DNA of 64,000 nucleotides, taken from assembly GCA_002696735.1 (NCBI GenBank), contig NZSL01000007.1, positions 84,838 through 148,837 of the forward strand, written 5' to 3'. The stretch is from Methylophaga sp. GTDB taxonomy: Bacteria > Pseudomonadota > Gammaproteobacteria > Nitrosococcales > Methylophagaceae. Numbering within the stretch: the stretch's first letter is position 1; each line of letters opens with the position of its first letter. The position numbers were made by a program, and so were the translations under genes. Below, piece by piece: positions 38,814 through 47,353 of this stretch. The notes beneath the pieces are model-generated. The model worked only from the letters and a program-made list of their open reading frames with translations. It had not been told where the DNA came from and ran no database searches.

Positions 38814-39557
38814 ACTGTCGAGGGTGGCTTTAATTTCCTGCCATAGTGCTTCGTAGGCTTTATTCACAGTCGAATTGGCAGCAAAAGCAGCTAAAGGTGC
38901 TCTGACATCTCCCATTTTTTCGACTACGGCGGCGTAGGGAATGGCTGTTTGCAAACCATGTTTCAGCATCTTGGGTGGATGTGCCAGCATGACGCGATGC
39001 AGACTGCGACGGCGATCTGCCATGGTGAAAAAAGGATGCAGACGTTTGGGCTTAAGATTATTTTCTTTAAAAAAGTCACGTGTCTGTTCAAATGTTCGCA
39101 TCGACAAATGACTGGGAATAATCGGTACATAGATCACATCAGCCGCAGCGAACATCTGCTCAGTCAGTTCGGAAAAACTCGGCGGACAATCCAGCACGAT
39201 TAGCGAGTAGCTTTCGCCAAACGGGGCTAACAGTTTGGCGAGTTGATTTTTTTTATCTCCGGCTTTAGCCAGATCCAAATCCATTTGCCGGAATGAAAAA
39301 TCTGCAGGAATAATATCCAGCGATGGAAAATCGGTACTTTTGACTAATTCACCGATGGGTGTTTTGCCAGATAACAGTTTTTTGGCTTCCGCTTTGGACT
39401 TGCTTTTGCGTTGTAACAACCAGCTGGCAGCACCCTGAGGATCCAAATCCCACAACAGAGTAGGAATACCCTCATTAGCAGCCTGCCAGGCGATATTAAC
39501 GGCAGACGTGGTTTTACCGACGCCGCCTTTCAGATTAAAGAATGCGATGATTTGCAT
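38805..39557 (-). CDS. ParA-family ATPase (orphan)
   Basis: A 250-residue P-loop ATPase of the ParA/MinD family. The deviant Walker A is FFNLKGGVGKTTSAVNIA (signature Lys and catalytic Lys), switch I is LLWDLDPQGAAS, and Walker B is LIVLDCPPSF. No ParB or other centromere-binding partner is adjacent, so it is an orphan ParA that may position a protein cluster, granule or other cargo on the nucleoid. The gene starts two bases after the ppk1 stop, so polyphosphate kinase and this ATPase are co-transcribed. ParA-type proteins positioning polyphosphate granules would make sense of the pairing (inference only). Confidence 0.87.
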   Translation of the reverse strand: MQIIAFFNLKGGVGKTTSAVNIAWQAANEGIPTLLWDLDPQGAASWLLQRKSKSKAEAKKLLSGKTPIGELVKSTDFPSLDIIPADFSFRQMDLDLAKAGDKKNQLAKLLAPFGESYSLIVLDCPPSFSELTEQMFAAADVIYVPIIPSHLSMRTFEQTRDFFKENNLKPKRLHPFFTMADRRRSLHRVMLAHPPKMLKHGLQTAIPYAAVVEKMGDVRAPLAAFAANSTVNKAYEALWQEIKATLDSSS

Positions 39558-39559
39558 GA

Positions 39560-41650
39560 TTAATTGACTTTCGCTAATTCTTCCAAAAGGGTGTTCTGCG
39601 CACTGATCATTTCATCTCCTTCGTTACGGGCTGCACGTTGGTAACGACCATCAGCGGATAGGATCCATGCCTGTGTATTATCAGCAAGATACAAATTCAA
39701 ATCGGCAATTATGCGTTTTTGCAGCCGTTTGGATTCAATCGGGAAACAAGTTTCCACTCGACGCAACAGGTTACGTTTCATCAAATCGGCACTACCAGCC
39801 CAGATTTCAACCTGTCCATCGTTTTCGAAATAAAATACCCGGGTATGCTCGAGAAACCGTCCAATGATGCCACGCACCTGGATATTGTCCGAGACGCCTG
39901 GAACCCCGGGTTTTAAGGTACAAATGCCGCGAACAATCAAATCAACTTTAACGCCGGCAATAGAAGCACGATAGAAGGCATTAATCATTTCCGGCTCGAC
40001 CAACGCATTGACCTTGACGATAATGCGAGCATTTTTGCCTGCTTCGGCATGCGCAATTTCGCGATCAATTTTATCCAGTAAACCTTGATGCAGATTGAAA
40101 GGCGCATGCATCAATTTATGCATTTTGGGAATTTTGCCAAGACTGGTCAGCTGAATAAACAGGTTATTAACGTCTTCACCAATCTGCTTGTCTGAGGTCA
40201 ATAACCCATAATCGGTATAGATACGAGAAGTACTACGATGGTAGTTTCCGGTGCCCAGATGCACATAACGACGCAATTTATTATTTTCACGACGCAGGAT
40301 GAGTAACATTTTGGCATGAGTTTTATAACCAACAATACCATAGACGACATGGGCACCCGCCTGCTGTAACTTGGATGCCAACGCAACGTTAGCCTCTTCA
40401 TCAAAACGCGCCCGCAGCTCAATCACCACGGTGACTTCTTTGCCGCCATGTGCAGCGGCGACCAACGCATCCACAATCGGTGAAACAGCACCTGTACGAT
40501 ATAAGGTTTGTTTGATAGCCAGCACGCTGGAATCGGAAGCAGCCTGTTTTATCAAATCAATAACGGGGGTAAACGATTGATAGGGATGATGTAAAAGCAC
40601 ATCCTTCTGTTTTAACAGCCCAAAAATTTCCACCTCTGATGTCAGACCATTGGGTCTTCCCTGAGTAAAGGGTTTGAATTTTAAATCCGAACGCTCAACC
40701 ATGGAATGCAAAGCCTGTAAACGGCTTAAATTGACCGGGCCATTGACCAGATAAACGTTATCCTGGTGCATCGCACACTGATCACGCAGGAAATTAACCA
40801 TTTCTTCAGGGCAGTTATGGGCAATCTCAAGTCGAACTTCGTCACCGTAATTACGATGTGTCAATTCATCCGCTATGGTTGCCAGCAAATCACTGGTTTC
40901 TTCAGTATCAATGGCCAAATCACTGTTTCGGGTAACACGAAATTGATAACAGCCCTTGATCTTCATCCCAAAAAACAGATCATCGGCAAACGCATGAATA
41001 ATCGATGATAAAAATACAAAGTGATATTGCCCAGGTTCACATAATTCCGGAGGTAGCTGAATCACCCGTGGTAGCGCTCTGGGGGCCTGTAAAATGGCAA
41101 AACCAATATTGCGACCAAAAGCATCTTTGCCATCCATCGATACAATAAAATTTAAACTTTTATTGAGTAATCGGGGAAATGGATGGGAGGAGTCGAGCCC
41201 AATAGGACTAAGGATAGGCTGAATTTCATCGCGAAAATACTGTTCCAGCCAGGCACTGTGTTCACTTGTCCACATTGGTCTTGGCAAGACCTTAATGCCT
41301 TCCTGCTCCAATAATGGTAATAACTCATCATTAAGTACCGAATATTGCTCGTCAACCAATTCATGGGCACGTATGCTGATCAACCTTAATGCTTCCTGAG
41401 CGCTGATTTGATCAGCTTCCAGGTAGGGATCCCCAATTTCGATTTGTTGGATCAGACCGGCAACGCGTACTTCAAAAAATTCATCCAGATTGGTACTGGA
41501 AATACACAGATAATTTAGTCTTTCCAGCAATGGCACAGTGGGGTCAAGGGCCTGTTGTAATACGCGCCAATTGAACTCCAGCAGACTCAACTCACGATTC
41601 AGGTAAAGGTCGGAGCTGTTCAGATCAATTTGTGTTTCCATGTTTTCCAT
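39560..41650 (-). CDS. ppk1: Polyphosphate kinase Ppk1
   Basis: Ppk1 reversibly polymerises the terminal phosphate of ATP into inorganic polyphosphate. The 696 residues start MENMETQIDL, followed by the N domain (YLNRELSLLEFNWRVLQQA) and the head domain with CISSTNLDEFFEVRVAGL. The two catalytic phospholipase-D-like domains carry VIELRARFDEEANV, the autophosphorylated His in GYKTHAKMLLI and the second His in YVHLGTGNYHRSTSR. GLLTSDKQIGEDVNNLF follows. E. coli Ppk is 688 residues. It is followed by the orphan parA two bases later on the same strand. Confidence 0.96.
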   Translation of the reverse strand: MENMETQIDLNSSDLYLNRELSLLEFNWRVLQQALDPTVPLLERLNYLCISSTNLDEFFEVRVAGLIQQIEIGDPYLEADQISAQEALRLISIRAHELVDEQYSVLNDELLPLLEQEGIKVLPRPMWTSEHSAWLEQYFRDEIQPILSPIGLDSSHPFPRLLNKSLNFIVSMDGKDAFGRNIGFAILQAPRALPRVIQLPPELCEPGQYHFVFLSSIIHAFADDLFFGMKIKGCYQFRVTRNSDLAIDTEETSDLLATIADELTHRNYGDEVRLEIAHNCPEEMVNFLRDQCAMHQDNVYLVNGPVNLSRLQALHSMVERSDLKFKPFTQGRPNGLTSEVEIFGLLKQKDVLLHHPYQSFTPVIDLIKQAASDSSVLAIKQTLYRTGAVSPIVDALVAAAHGGKEVTVVIELRARFDEEANVALASKLQQAGAHVVYGIVGYKTHAKMLLILRRENNKLRRYVHLGTGNYHRSTSRIYTDYGLLTSDKQIGEDVNNLFIQLTSLGKIPKMHKLMHAPFNLHQGLLDKIDREIAHAEAGKNARIIVKVNALVEPEMINAFYRASIAGVKVDLIVRGICTLKPGVPGVSDNIQVRGIIGRFLEHTRVFYFENDGQVEIWAGSADLMKRNLLRRVETCFPIESKRLQKRIIADLNLYLADNTQAWILSADGRYQRAARNEGDEMISAQNTLLEELAKVN

Positions 41651-41756
41651 TTTGATGGCTTGTTTGAAGGTTAATTAACGATAAGCTTGTTTAGTGTTTC
41701 TGTAACCCGACACCCCCAAGCAAACTAGAGGGATTTGATGACAATCTGATGACAGC

Positions 41757-42236
41757 CTACCAACGATATTTGTCATAGTTTTCCGGATTTGCCCAGAAAC
41801 GACTGTTCAGCCAGTCACGTTTGGGCTGGTAATTTTCAATAGCATAACTGAACACCTGTAATCCATCACTGGTTCCGGCAATATGATGCAGGCCCATGGC
41901 CAGATAATCGCGAAATTGCCATCCCTGTTTTTGCGCCAGCGCAGGATTGGTAATCAGAATAATATGCGGTGCATGTAAATTGCGTAAATAGCCCAGCCAT
42001 TGTTGCCCGGCCTGTAACGGTAAAGTTTCCGTCAAGTCGCTGATGACCGCCAGATCGACACTGTGAATTTGCTTCAGTTGTGCTTGTTCAAATGGTGTCG
42101 CCAGCGTCTCTGATCTGGTATCTTGACAGTCGTTCAGGCATAGCTTGGCCGACTCTCCCGCAACCAATACAGATTGCGGATCAAATTGCTGTATCAGCGT
42201 ACTGAGCAGCGAAGACAATAAGACTGATTGATTCAT
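41757..42236 (-). CDS. DUF6231-like protein of unknown function
   Basis: A 159-residue protein beginning MNQSVLLSSLLSTLIQQFDP. A longer reading of 173 residues is possible, but its first 14 residues are antisense to YcgN. There is a Rossmann-like pattern (DPQSVLVAGESAKLCL near 20-35; HSVDLAVISDLTETL near 56-70; APHIILITNPAL) and a conserved-looking C-terminus, NYQPKRDWLNSRFWANPENY. I believe this is the family annotated DUF6231 in gammaproteobacteria, but its function is unknown. The start ATG (42236-42234) overlaps the ycgN ATG (42235-42237) on the other strand, so both use the palindrome CATG. Neither gene has a good ribosome site. Confidence 0.7.
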   Translation of the reverse strand: MNQSVLLSSLLSTLIQQFDPQSVLVAGESAKLCLNDCQDTRSETLATPFEQAQLKQIHSVDLAVISDLTETLPLQAGQQWLGYLRNLHAPHIILITNPALAQKQGWQFRDYLAMGLHHIAGTSDGLQVFSYAIENYQPKRDWLNSRFWANPENYDKYRW

Positions 42237-42708
42237 GACTGACCAGCATAAAACATCTACCGAGTTCTGGAAACACAAACGTCTTGGACAGATGACACAT
42301 ACCGAATGGGAAAGCCTTTGCGATGGCTGTGGGCGCTGCTGTCTGCATAAGCTTGAAGATGATGCCGATGACCGGATGTATTACACACGTGTGGCGTGTG
42401 AATTACTGGATATTTCAACGTGTCGCTGTAAGGATTATGCTAATCGGCAAAAGACTGTGCCAGATTGTATTCAACTTAGCGTCGAGCAGGCACACTTTTT
42501 TGACTGGTTGCCCGATACCTGCGCCTACCGTTTACTTGCTGAAGGCGAAACGTTACCAGAATGGCATCCATTGATTACCGGTGATCCGCAAAGTGTGATT
42601 GATGCAGGAGTTTCTGTTCGCAATGTGGCTATTAGCGAATCAGAAGATATAGATCTAACCGAAGAGGTTATTGCGTTGCAGCCACCTGTTTACCCGCATG
42701 ACACCTGA
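42235..42708 (+). CDS. ycgN: YcgN-family cysteine cluster protein (UPF0260)
   Basis: A 157-residue member of the YcgN/YkgJ cysteine-cluster family. The family signature is FWKHKRLGQMTHTEWESLCDGCGRCCLHKL, quoted here as FWKHKRLGQMTHTEW then CDGCGRCCLHKL. Further conserved cysteines occur in STCRCKDYANR, VPDCIQL and DTCAYRL. The cysteines suggest a zinc or Fe-S site. The biochemical role is unknown. Its start overlaps the divergent DUF6231-like start, and its end overlaps the next gene by 11 nt. E. coli YcgN is 153 residues, so it is full length. Confidence 0.9.
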   Translation: MTDQHKTSTEFWKHKRLGQMTHTEWESLCDGCGRCCLHKLEDDADDRMYYTRVACELLDISTCRCKDYANRQKTVPDCIQLSVEQAHFFDWLPDTCAYRLLAEGETLPEWHPLITGDPQSVIDAGVSVRNVAISESEDIDLTEEVIALQPPVYPHDT

Positions 42709-43123
42709 AGAAAGTCGCGAATTTACTGCCCGTCTGGAACAAGCTGCATTGACGCTGCTTGAGATGGAAATTTACCGAAAACCAGATGATTTGGCTCGTC
42801 GTTTTGGACTGCCATTGCCAGTGGTGCGTTACTGGTGGCGACACACTGATGAAAAAACACGTCCAGTCGACCAAAACAGCCTGTCACCCCGGGAAGTAAA
42901 AGTCATTCGTAAAGCCACCCAAACCCTGGAAGGATGGGAAAAGATCAAACGTTATCGTCCACCATGTGGTGCACGATTACCAGGCGGTAAGAAGTGCAAA
43001 CGATCAGTGGCGATCCGTCAGCCTGAAGCATGGTCGCTGGGCGCTTTAGCTGATCGTTGTCGTTTACATGGCGGTAATGCCCGGCGCATTATCCGAGCTA
43101 AAAAACAGGACGATACAGAATGA
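42698..43123 (+). CDS. HGG-motif zinc-binding-like protein of unknown function
   Basis: A 141-residue basic protein from ATG MTPEESREFTAR. A TTG nine codons upstream would add RCSHLFTR but puts the purine run too close. The N-terminal half has a possible helix-turn-helix (KPDDLARRFGLPLPVVRYWW, near 33-52). The C-terminal half holds PPCGARLPGGKKCKRSVAIR and DRCRLHGGNARR. Cysteines plus the C-x2-H-G-G motif look like the small zinc-binding HGG module often seen in phage or transposon-related proteins. It may bind DNA or RNA (inference). It overlaps ycgN by 11 nt and is 7 bp before the next gene. Confidence 0.72.
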   Translation: MTPEESREFTARLEQAALTLLEMEIYRKPDDLARRFGLPLPVVRYWWRHTDEKTRPVDQNSLSPREVKVIRKATQTLEGWEKIKRYRPPCGARLPGGKKCKRSVAIRQPEAWSLGALADRCRLHGGNARRIIRAKKQDDTE

Positions 43124-43130
43124 GGGATTT

Positions 43131-43619
43131 ATGCTTGAGACAACGGAAATTCTGAAGCTGCTTCTGACGTTATGTAACGAGCAAAAAAGCGGCACGTTAT
43201 TTTTAACGACTGCCGATAACAAAGCCTGCCATATTATTTTCGAACAGGGTCAAATTGAAGCGATGGCATTTGGTTCAGTAAAAGGTATTGAGGTTGCCAG
43301 ATTACTGCCAAGACTACTCATTGAACGAACCAGTTTTAACAGTACGCTGAAAATGCCATTAAGTGGACGTGCCAGCATTGAAGATCAAGCAGATATTTTC
43401 GCCGCGCTGGGATTACGACGCCAGGCGAGATCTGAAAATGTTGACTCTTCCAGTCACTCTAAAACTCCACGTATGTATCGTGGTCATCTGGTTGTTGAAA
43501 AAGGGCAGACAGACTCAACATCAGATAGGGTTAAGAGTCCCTCCCAACCGGTTGACAAACAACCTTCTGCAAAGCCTAAAAGTAAACGGATTTATCGTGG
43601 CCAAATCATAGAAGATTGA
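43131..43619 (+). CDS. Protein with PATAN/DUF4388-like domain and two YRG motifs
   Basis: The start MLETTEILKLLLTLCNEQ has GAGGGA five bases upstream (162 residues). A reading 21 codons longer overlaps the previous gene and has no ribosome site. The N-terminal half, with SGTLFLTTADNKACHIIFEQ and GQIEAMAFGSVKGIEVARLL, resembles the PATAN (DUF4388) domain used in response-regulator-like signalling. The C-terminal half is low in order and hydrophilic. It has two related motifs 60 residues apart, RMYRGHLVVE and RIYRGQIIED, the second at the very C-terminus. These repeats may be a docking signal. Function is unknown. The domain match is from memory. Confidence 0.65.
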   Translation: MLETTEILKLLLTLCNEQKSGTLFLTTADNKACHIIFEQGQIEAMAFGSVKGIEVARLLPRLLIERTSFNSTLKMPLSGRASIEDQADIFAALGLRRQARSENVDSSSHSKTPRMYRGHLVVEKGQTDSTSDRVKSPSQPVDKQPSAKPKSKRIYRGQIIED

Positions 43620-43633
43620 AACAATCGGCTGAA

Positions 43634-43655
43634 TTTGTCACATTGATGCGACAAA
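43634..43655. promoter_or_regulatory. 22-bp interrupted palindrome upstream of the M18 aminopeptidase gene
   Basis: The dyad TTTGTCACATTGATGCGACAAA pairs nine of its eleven half-site positions. The half-sites TTTGTC.CAT and ATG.GACAAA leave almost no loop, so it suits a dimeric DNA-binding protein better than a terminator. It lies 15 bp after the PATAN-like gene and 41 bp before the apeB ATG. No known regulator is recognised. Confidence 0.4.
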
Positions 43656-43696
43656 ATCGTTAACATATCGTCCAGTTTCATACTCCGGAATTCATC

Positions 43697-44989
43697 ATGA
43701 GCAGCATGTCTCCCCAAAACCTCAATCGTGGTTTACTTGATTTTATTGATGCCTCACCCACACCGTTTCATGCGGTAGCCAATATGAAAGCGGCTTTGGA
43801 GGCTGCTGGATACAAACAGCTCAATGAAAAAGAAAGTTGGGGAACATTATCGACCGGTGGATATTATGTAACCCGCAATGACTCCTCCATAATTGCGTTT
43901 AACCTGCCCGATATCAATCTGGCAGAAGCCGGTTTTCAAATGGTGGGAGCGCATACCGATAGTCCCTGTTTAAAAGTCAAACCACAACCGGGCACGGTAA
44001 AAAATTCATTCTGGCAGCTGGGTGTTGAAGTATATGGTGGAGCCCTGTTAAACCCCTGGTTTGATCGGGATTTATCGATGGCCGGACGCGTAAGCTTTGT
44101 TGATGCCGATGGTCAATTAAGCCATGCGTTGGTTAATTTCAAAAAGCCTGTGGCAACTATTCCCAGTCTGGCCATCCACCTGGATAGGGACGTCAATCAG
44201 AATCGCAGTATTAATCCGCAGCTGCATCTGCCACCGATAGTGCTGCAGACCGAAGAGGGCGATAAACCGGATTTCCGTGCCTTACTCGAGCAACAGCTCA
44301 GATCCGAGCAGGGTGAACTGAATGTGGGTAAAGTGCTGGATTACGAAATCTGTTTTTACGATACGCAACCATCGGCACTGGTTGGTATCAATGAAGACTT
44401 TATCAGTGCGGCGCGACTGGACAATCTGCTGAGCTGTTATATTGGTCTGCAGGCGTTATTGGCTGGATCGAAAAATAAGGCCAATTTACTGGTATGCACA
44501 GATCATGAAGAGGTCGGCAGTGTGTCGACCAGTGGCGCACAAGGAACCTTTTTGCCCGCCGTTCTGCAGCGTCTGGCCCAGGATAATGAAAGCTATCAAC
44601 GAATTATCCAGCACTCCTTATTAATTTCTGCTGATAATGCGCATGGCATTCACCCCAACTATGCTGATCGGCATGATGAACAACATGGCCCCATCCTGAA
44701 TAAAGGACCGGTGATTAAAAGTAATGCCAATCAACGTTATGCTACTAACAGTCAAAGCAGTGCACGTTTCCGGCAGCTTTGTGAACTGGCTGATGTGCCG
44801 GTGCAGGATTTTGTGGTGCGAACGGATATGGGCTGTGGCAGTACAATCGGGCCGTTAACTGCCAGTAACCTTGGCGTTCACACATTGGATATCGGTGTAC
44901 CAACTTTTGCCATGCATTCGATTCGAGAGCTTGCCGGCAGCCAGGACACTTCGCATTTATACACTGCGCTTAAACAGTTTTTTAATTAA
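43697..44989 (+). CDS. apeB: M18-family aspartyl aminopeptidase
   Basis: A zinc-dependent, dodecamer-forming aminopeptidase of family M18 that removes N-terminal acidic residues in the cytosol. The 430 residues include [20 protein letters not shown] near the start and [17 protein letters not shown] (metal-binding His and Asp). [34 protein letters not shown] (metal and catalytic Glu) and [20 protein letters not shown] follow, then [15 protein letters not shown]. The active-site set is complete. It begins a group of same-strand genes with short gaps (20 and 16 bp to the next genes), so they may share a transcript. Confidence 0.92.
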   Translation: MSSMSPQNLNRGLLDFIDASPTPFHAVANMKAALEAAGYKQLNEKESWGTLSTGGYYVTRNDSSIIAFNLPDINLAEAGFQMVGAHTDSPCLKVKPQPGTVKNSFWQLGVEVYGGALLNPWFDRDLSMAGRVSFVDADGQLSHALVNFKKPVATIPSLAIHLDRDVNQNRSINPQLHLPPIVLQTEEGDKPDFRALLEQQLRSEQGELNVGKVLDYEICFYDTQPSALVGINEDFISAARLDNLLSCYIGLQALLAGSKNKANLLVCTDHEEVGSVSTSGAQGTFLPAVLQRLAQDNESYQRIIQHSLLISADNAHGIHPNYADRHDEQHGPILNKGPVIKSNANQRYATNSQSSARFRQLCELADVPVQDFVVRTDMGCGSTIGPLTASNLGVHTLDIGVPTFAMHSIRELAGSQDTSHLYTALKQFFN

Positions 44990-45009
44990 ATCAAAGGAAT
45001 ATAAACACT

Positions 45010-45294
45010 ATGTCAGAAACAGTTGATGAGTTAACGGTGACCTATCAGGAAGGCGATGTGACCACCGTCAAGGAACTCGATAAGGTTGTTCTTACCAAAG
45101 GTGCCTGGGCAACAGTGATGTTCCGTTATCAGGATCTGGATCGCAAAACCGGCGAGTTTGGTCCTGATAAATATACGATCCGTCGCTATCAAAAACGTAA
45201 TGGTGAGTATGGCCAACGTTCAAAATTCAATATCTCCAGCCGCGATCAGGCGCAACAGATCATTGAAGCATTAACCCGCTGGACTAAAGACTGA
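45010..45294 (+). CDS. Conserved small protein of unknown function
   Basis: A 94-residue soluble protein with an ATG behind AAAGGAATA. The sequence has an acidic N-terminus (MSETVDELTVTYQEGD), a basic middle (DKYTIRRYQKRNGEYGQRSK) and a helical end (DQAQQIIEALTRWTKD). The KFNISSRDQAQQI stretch and the repeated beta pattern give it a loose resemblance to PC4-type single-strand DNA-binding domains. I cannot support that beyond pattern. It lies between apeB and a DUF445 gene with short gaps, so it is likely expressed with them. Confidence 0.6.
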   Translation: MSETVDELTVTYQEGDVTTVKELDKVVLTKGAWATVMFRYQDLDRKTGEFGPDKYTIRRYQKRNGEYGQRSKFNISSRDQAQQIIEALTRWTKD

Positions 45295-45310
45295 ATAGAA
45301 TTAACTGACG

Positions 45311-46033
45311 ATGAATAAGAGTTTATTAACCAATCTCTGCGCGGCCGCAGTGATTGGCGTAGGTTTATTGTTGGACACTCCCTGGCGTGAACCGGTTTTA
45401 TCAATGGGAATGTTTGCCTTGGCCGGAGGGATAACGAACTGGCTGGCCATTCATATGCTGTTTGAGAAAGTACCTGGATTGTATGGATCCGGTGTCATTA
45501 CAGCACGCTTCAGTGAGTTTCGCACAGCGATTGAAAAACTGGTAATGGAACAGTTTTTTAATCAGCAAAGTCTGGATCGCTTTGTCAGCGAGATGCTCGA
45601 TGATAAGCGCGATCATCAACTCGATTTTTCCGAAATCATCGATCAAACTGACCTGAATCCGGTGTTTGATAATCTGGTGGCAACCATTATGGAGTCATCA
45701 TTTGGCAGCATGTTATCAATGGTCGGCGGAGCCAAGGCGCTTAATCCATTGAAAGAACCTTTTGTTCGTAAAATGCAGCATTCGTTGAATGACATTGCCC
45801 ATAGCGAACACTTTCAGCAGCACCTGCGGGAAAAGCTTAGCAGTGGGCCGGTCAGCGATGATTTATATCGGCAGATTTACGCTATCGTTCACAGTCGACT
45901 GGAAGAACTGACACCATTAATGGTCAAGCAGATGATTCAGGACCTGATTCGTCAGCATTTGGGCTGGCTGGTCGTCTGGGGCGGGGTATTTGGTGGCTTG
46001 ATAGGACTGCTGACCAGCTTTTTACCGTTGTGA
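45311..46033 (+). CDS. DUF445-family membrane protein
   Basis: A 240-residue inner-membrane protein with N- and C-terminal hydrophobic segments (NLCAAAVIGVGLLL then LSMGMFALAGGITNWLAIHM; VVWGGVFGGLIGLLTSFLPL). The GGITNWLAIHMLFEKVPGLY block is the DUF445 signature. A helical coil-like region lies between them and probably faces the cytoplasm or the periplasm. Function is unknown. The next gene starts at GTG inside the stop (GTGA overlap), so translation is coupled. Confidence 0.85.
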   Translation: MNKSLLTNLCAAAVIGVGLLLDTPWREPVLSMGMFALAGGITNWLAIHMLFEKVPGLYGSGVITARFSEFRTAIEKLVMEQFFNQQSLDRFVSEMLDDKRDHQLDFSEIIDQTDLNPVFDNLVATIMESSFGSMLSMVGGAKALNPLKEPFVRKMQHSLNDIAHSEHFQQHLREKLSSGPVSDDLYRQIYAIVHSRLEELTPLMVKQMIQDLIRQHLGWLVVWGGVFGGLIGLLTSFLPL

Positions 46034-46674
46034 ACCCGTGGATCGAGAATAGTTGTCGCTTATGCGCCGCGCCCGTAGCCTTTTATCATCATTGGCGTGG
46101 TCGCGATTACTGGCAGTGTGATGAATGTCATGCGTTGCAGATGGGCAAACAGCATCTGCCAGATCGGGAAAGCGAAACAGCGTTATATCTGACCCATGAA
46201 AATGATGTTGATGATCCACGATATCAGCAGTTTGTCTCACCAATTACCGAGGCTATTCTAAGCCAGATTACCTCTGACAAAATCGGTCTGGATTTTGGGG
46301 CGGGGCCTGGACCTGTTATCAGTAAAATCATTACTGAAAAAGGCTATCAGACAAAGTTGTATGATCCGGTTTTTTATCCGGATAACAGCGTGTTAATACA
46401 GCAATATGATTTTATTATCTGTTGCGAAGTTATTGAACATTTTCATCAGCCAGCAATTGAATTTGCCCGCCTCAAATCATTGCTTAAGGCGGATGGGAAA
46501 CTGTTTTGTATGACCCAGCTGTTTGATGAGGGTATTGATTTTGCCAAGTGGCACTACAAAAACGATATTACTCATGTGTTTTTCTATCATCGCGATAGCC
46601 TGAAGTTCATTCAGCAACAATTTTCTTTCAGTACAGTTGAAATCAACCAGCGTTTGATAACGTTTACGAACTGA
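46030..46674 (+). CDS. Class I SAM-dependent methyltransferase with zinc ribbon
   Basis: The start GTG overlaps the DUF445 stop. The 214 residues begin with an apparent zinc ribbon (SCRLCAAP...QCDECHAL, two Cys pairs). A methyltransferase domain follows, with IGLDFGAGPGPVISKII (SAM loop, about 85-101), KLYDPVFYPDN and YDFIICCEVIEHFHQP near 125-140. This is the layout of Methyltransf_23-type enzymes with an N-terminal metal-binding part. The substrate is unknown, possibly a small molecule or nucleic acid. The gene end overlaps convergent yigZ by 11 nt. Confidence 0.82.
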   Translation: MNPWIENSCRLCAAPVAFYHHWRGRDYWQCDECHALQMGKQHLPDRESETALYLTHENDVDDPRYQQFVSPITEAILSQITSDKIGLDFGAGPGPVISKIITEKGYQTKLYDPVFYPDNSVLIQQYDFIICCEVIEHFHQPAIEFARLKSLLKADGKLFCMTQLFDEGIDFAKWHYKNDITHVFFYHRDSLKFIQQQFSFSTVEINQRLITFTN

Positions 46675-47242
46675 ATTGTTCGCGAATTGCGATAAGATGC
46701 TCAGCGGGTAATTCGATTACCACGCTGACCATATCGGTAAATTGCTGATCGATAATTCGTCCTTTGATCTGTTTAAGCTGATATTCCAGCATTTGTAACT
46801 GGCTATAATCAATCTTTAAGCTGAGTTGTGCCATTTCTACCCAGGGAAGCTTGCCGGCCGCATCGATGGCTTGTTTAGCGGCATTTCCATAAGCTCGGGT
46901 CAGACCTCCAGTGCCTAATTTAACCCCGCCAAAATAACGAATGACCGCTACCACCGTATTAATCAGATCTTCACCCTGTAACGGTGACAGAATGGGCCGA
47001 CCTGCAGTGCCGGATGGTTCGCCGGCATCAAAAAAACGTTCGGTGATAAACCCTTCCGCGGCGCGGATCCGCCAGGCAAAGGCCAGATGATTGGCAGAGG
47101 CATGCTGTGCAGCCAATTGTCGAAGCTGTTTTAAAGCAGATTGTTCACTGTCACAGTGCATAGCTACGCCAATAAACCGCGATTTTTTGATTTCCGATTC
47201 GCTGATTGAAGGAGTGCGAAGTATAAAAAACTGGCTGGACAT
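46664..47242 (-). CDS. yigZ: YigZ/IMPACT-family protein (UPF0029)
   Basis: YigZ is the bacterial relative of the eukaryotic IMPACT translation regulators, with an N-terminal UPF0029 domain and a C-terminal DUF1949 domain. The UPF0029 signature is HLAFAWRIRAAEGF...DAGEPSGTAGRPIL, with the linked GGVKLGTGGLTRAYG. The C-terminal part (about 130-192) includes KIDYSQLQMLEYQLKQIKGR. E. coli YigZ is 205 residues. The bacterial function is not settled. Confidence 0.93.
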   Translation of the reverse strand: MSSQFFILRTPSISESEIKKSRFIGVAMHCDSEQSALKQLRQLAAQHASANHLAFAWRIRAAEGFITERFFDAGEPSGTAGRPILSPLQGEDLINTVVAVIRYFGGVKLGTGGLTRAYGNAAKQAIDAAGKLPWVEMAQLSLKIDYSQLQMLEYQLKQIKGRIIDQQFTDMVSVVIELPAEHLIAIREQFSS

Positions 47243-47353
47243 CTTATTTACTATAGGAAAATACAGCCTGACAATTTACCATATCAGCATATTTTGCTCG
47301 CCTGTCAGGTAGGGCAATGTCTAAATTCATCGCAATTAATCAGGTAGCACAGT

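Noticed and set aside
47243-47353. CCTGACA...TGTCAGG inverted repeat before rapA.
   Set aside because: The 7-bp arms are about 30 bp apart with no T run and no recognised regulator; probably chance.
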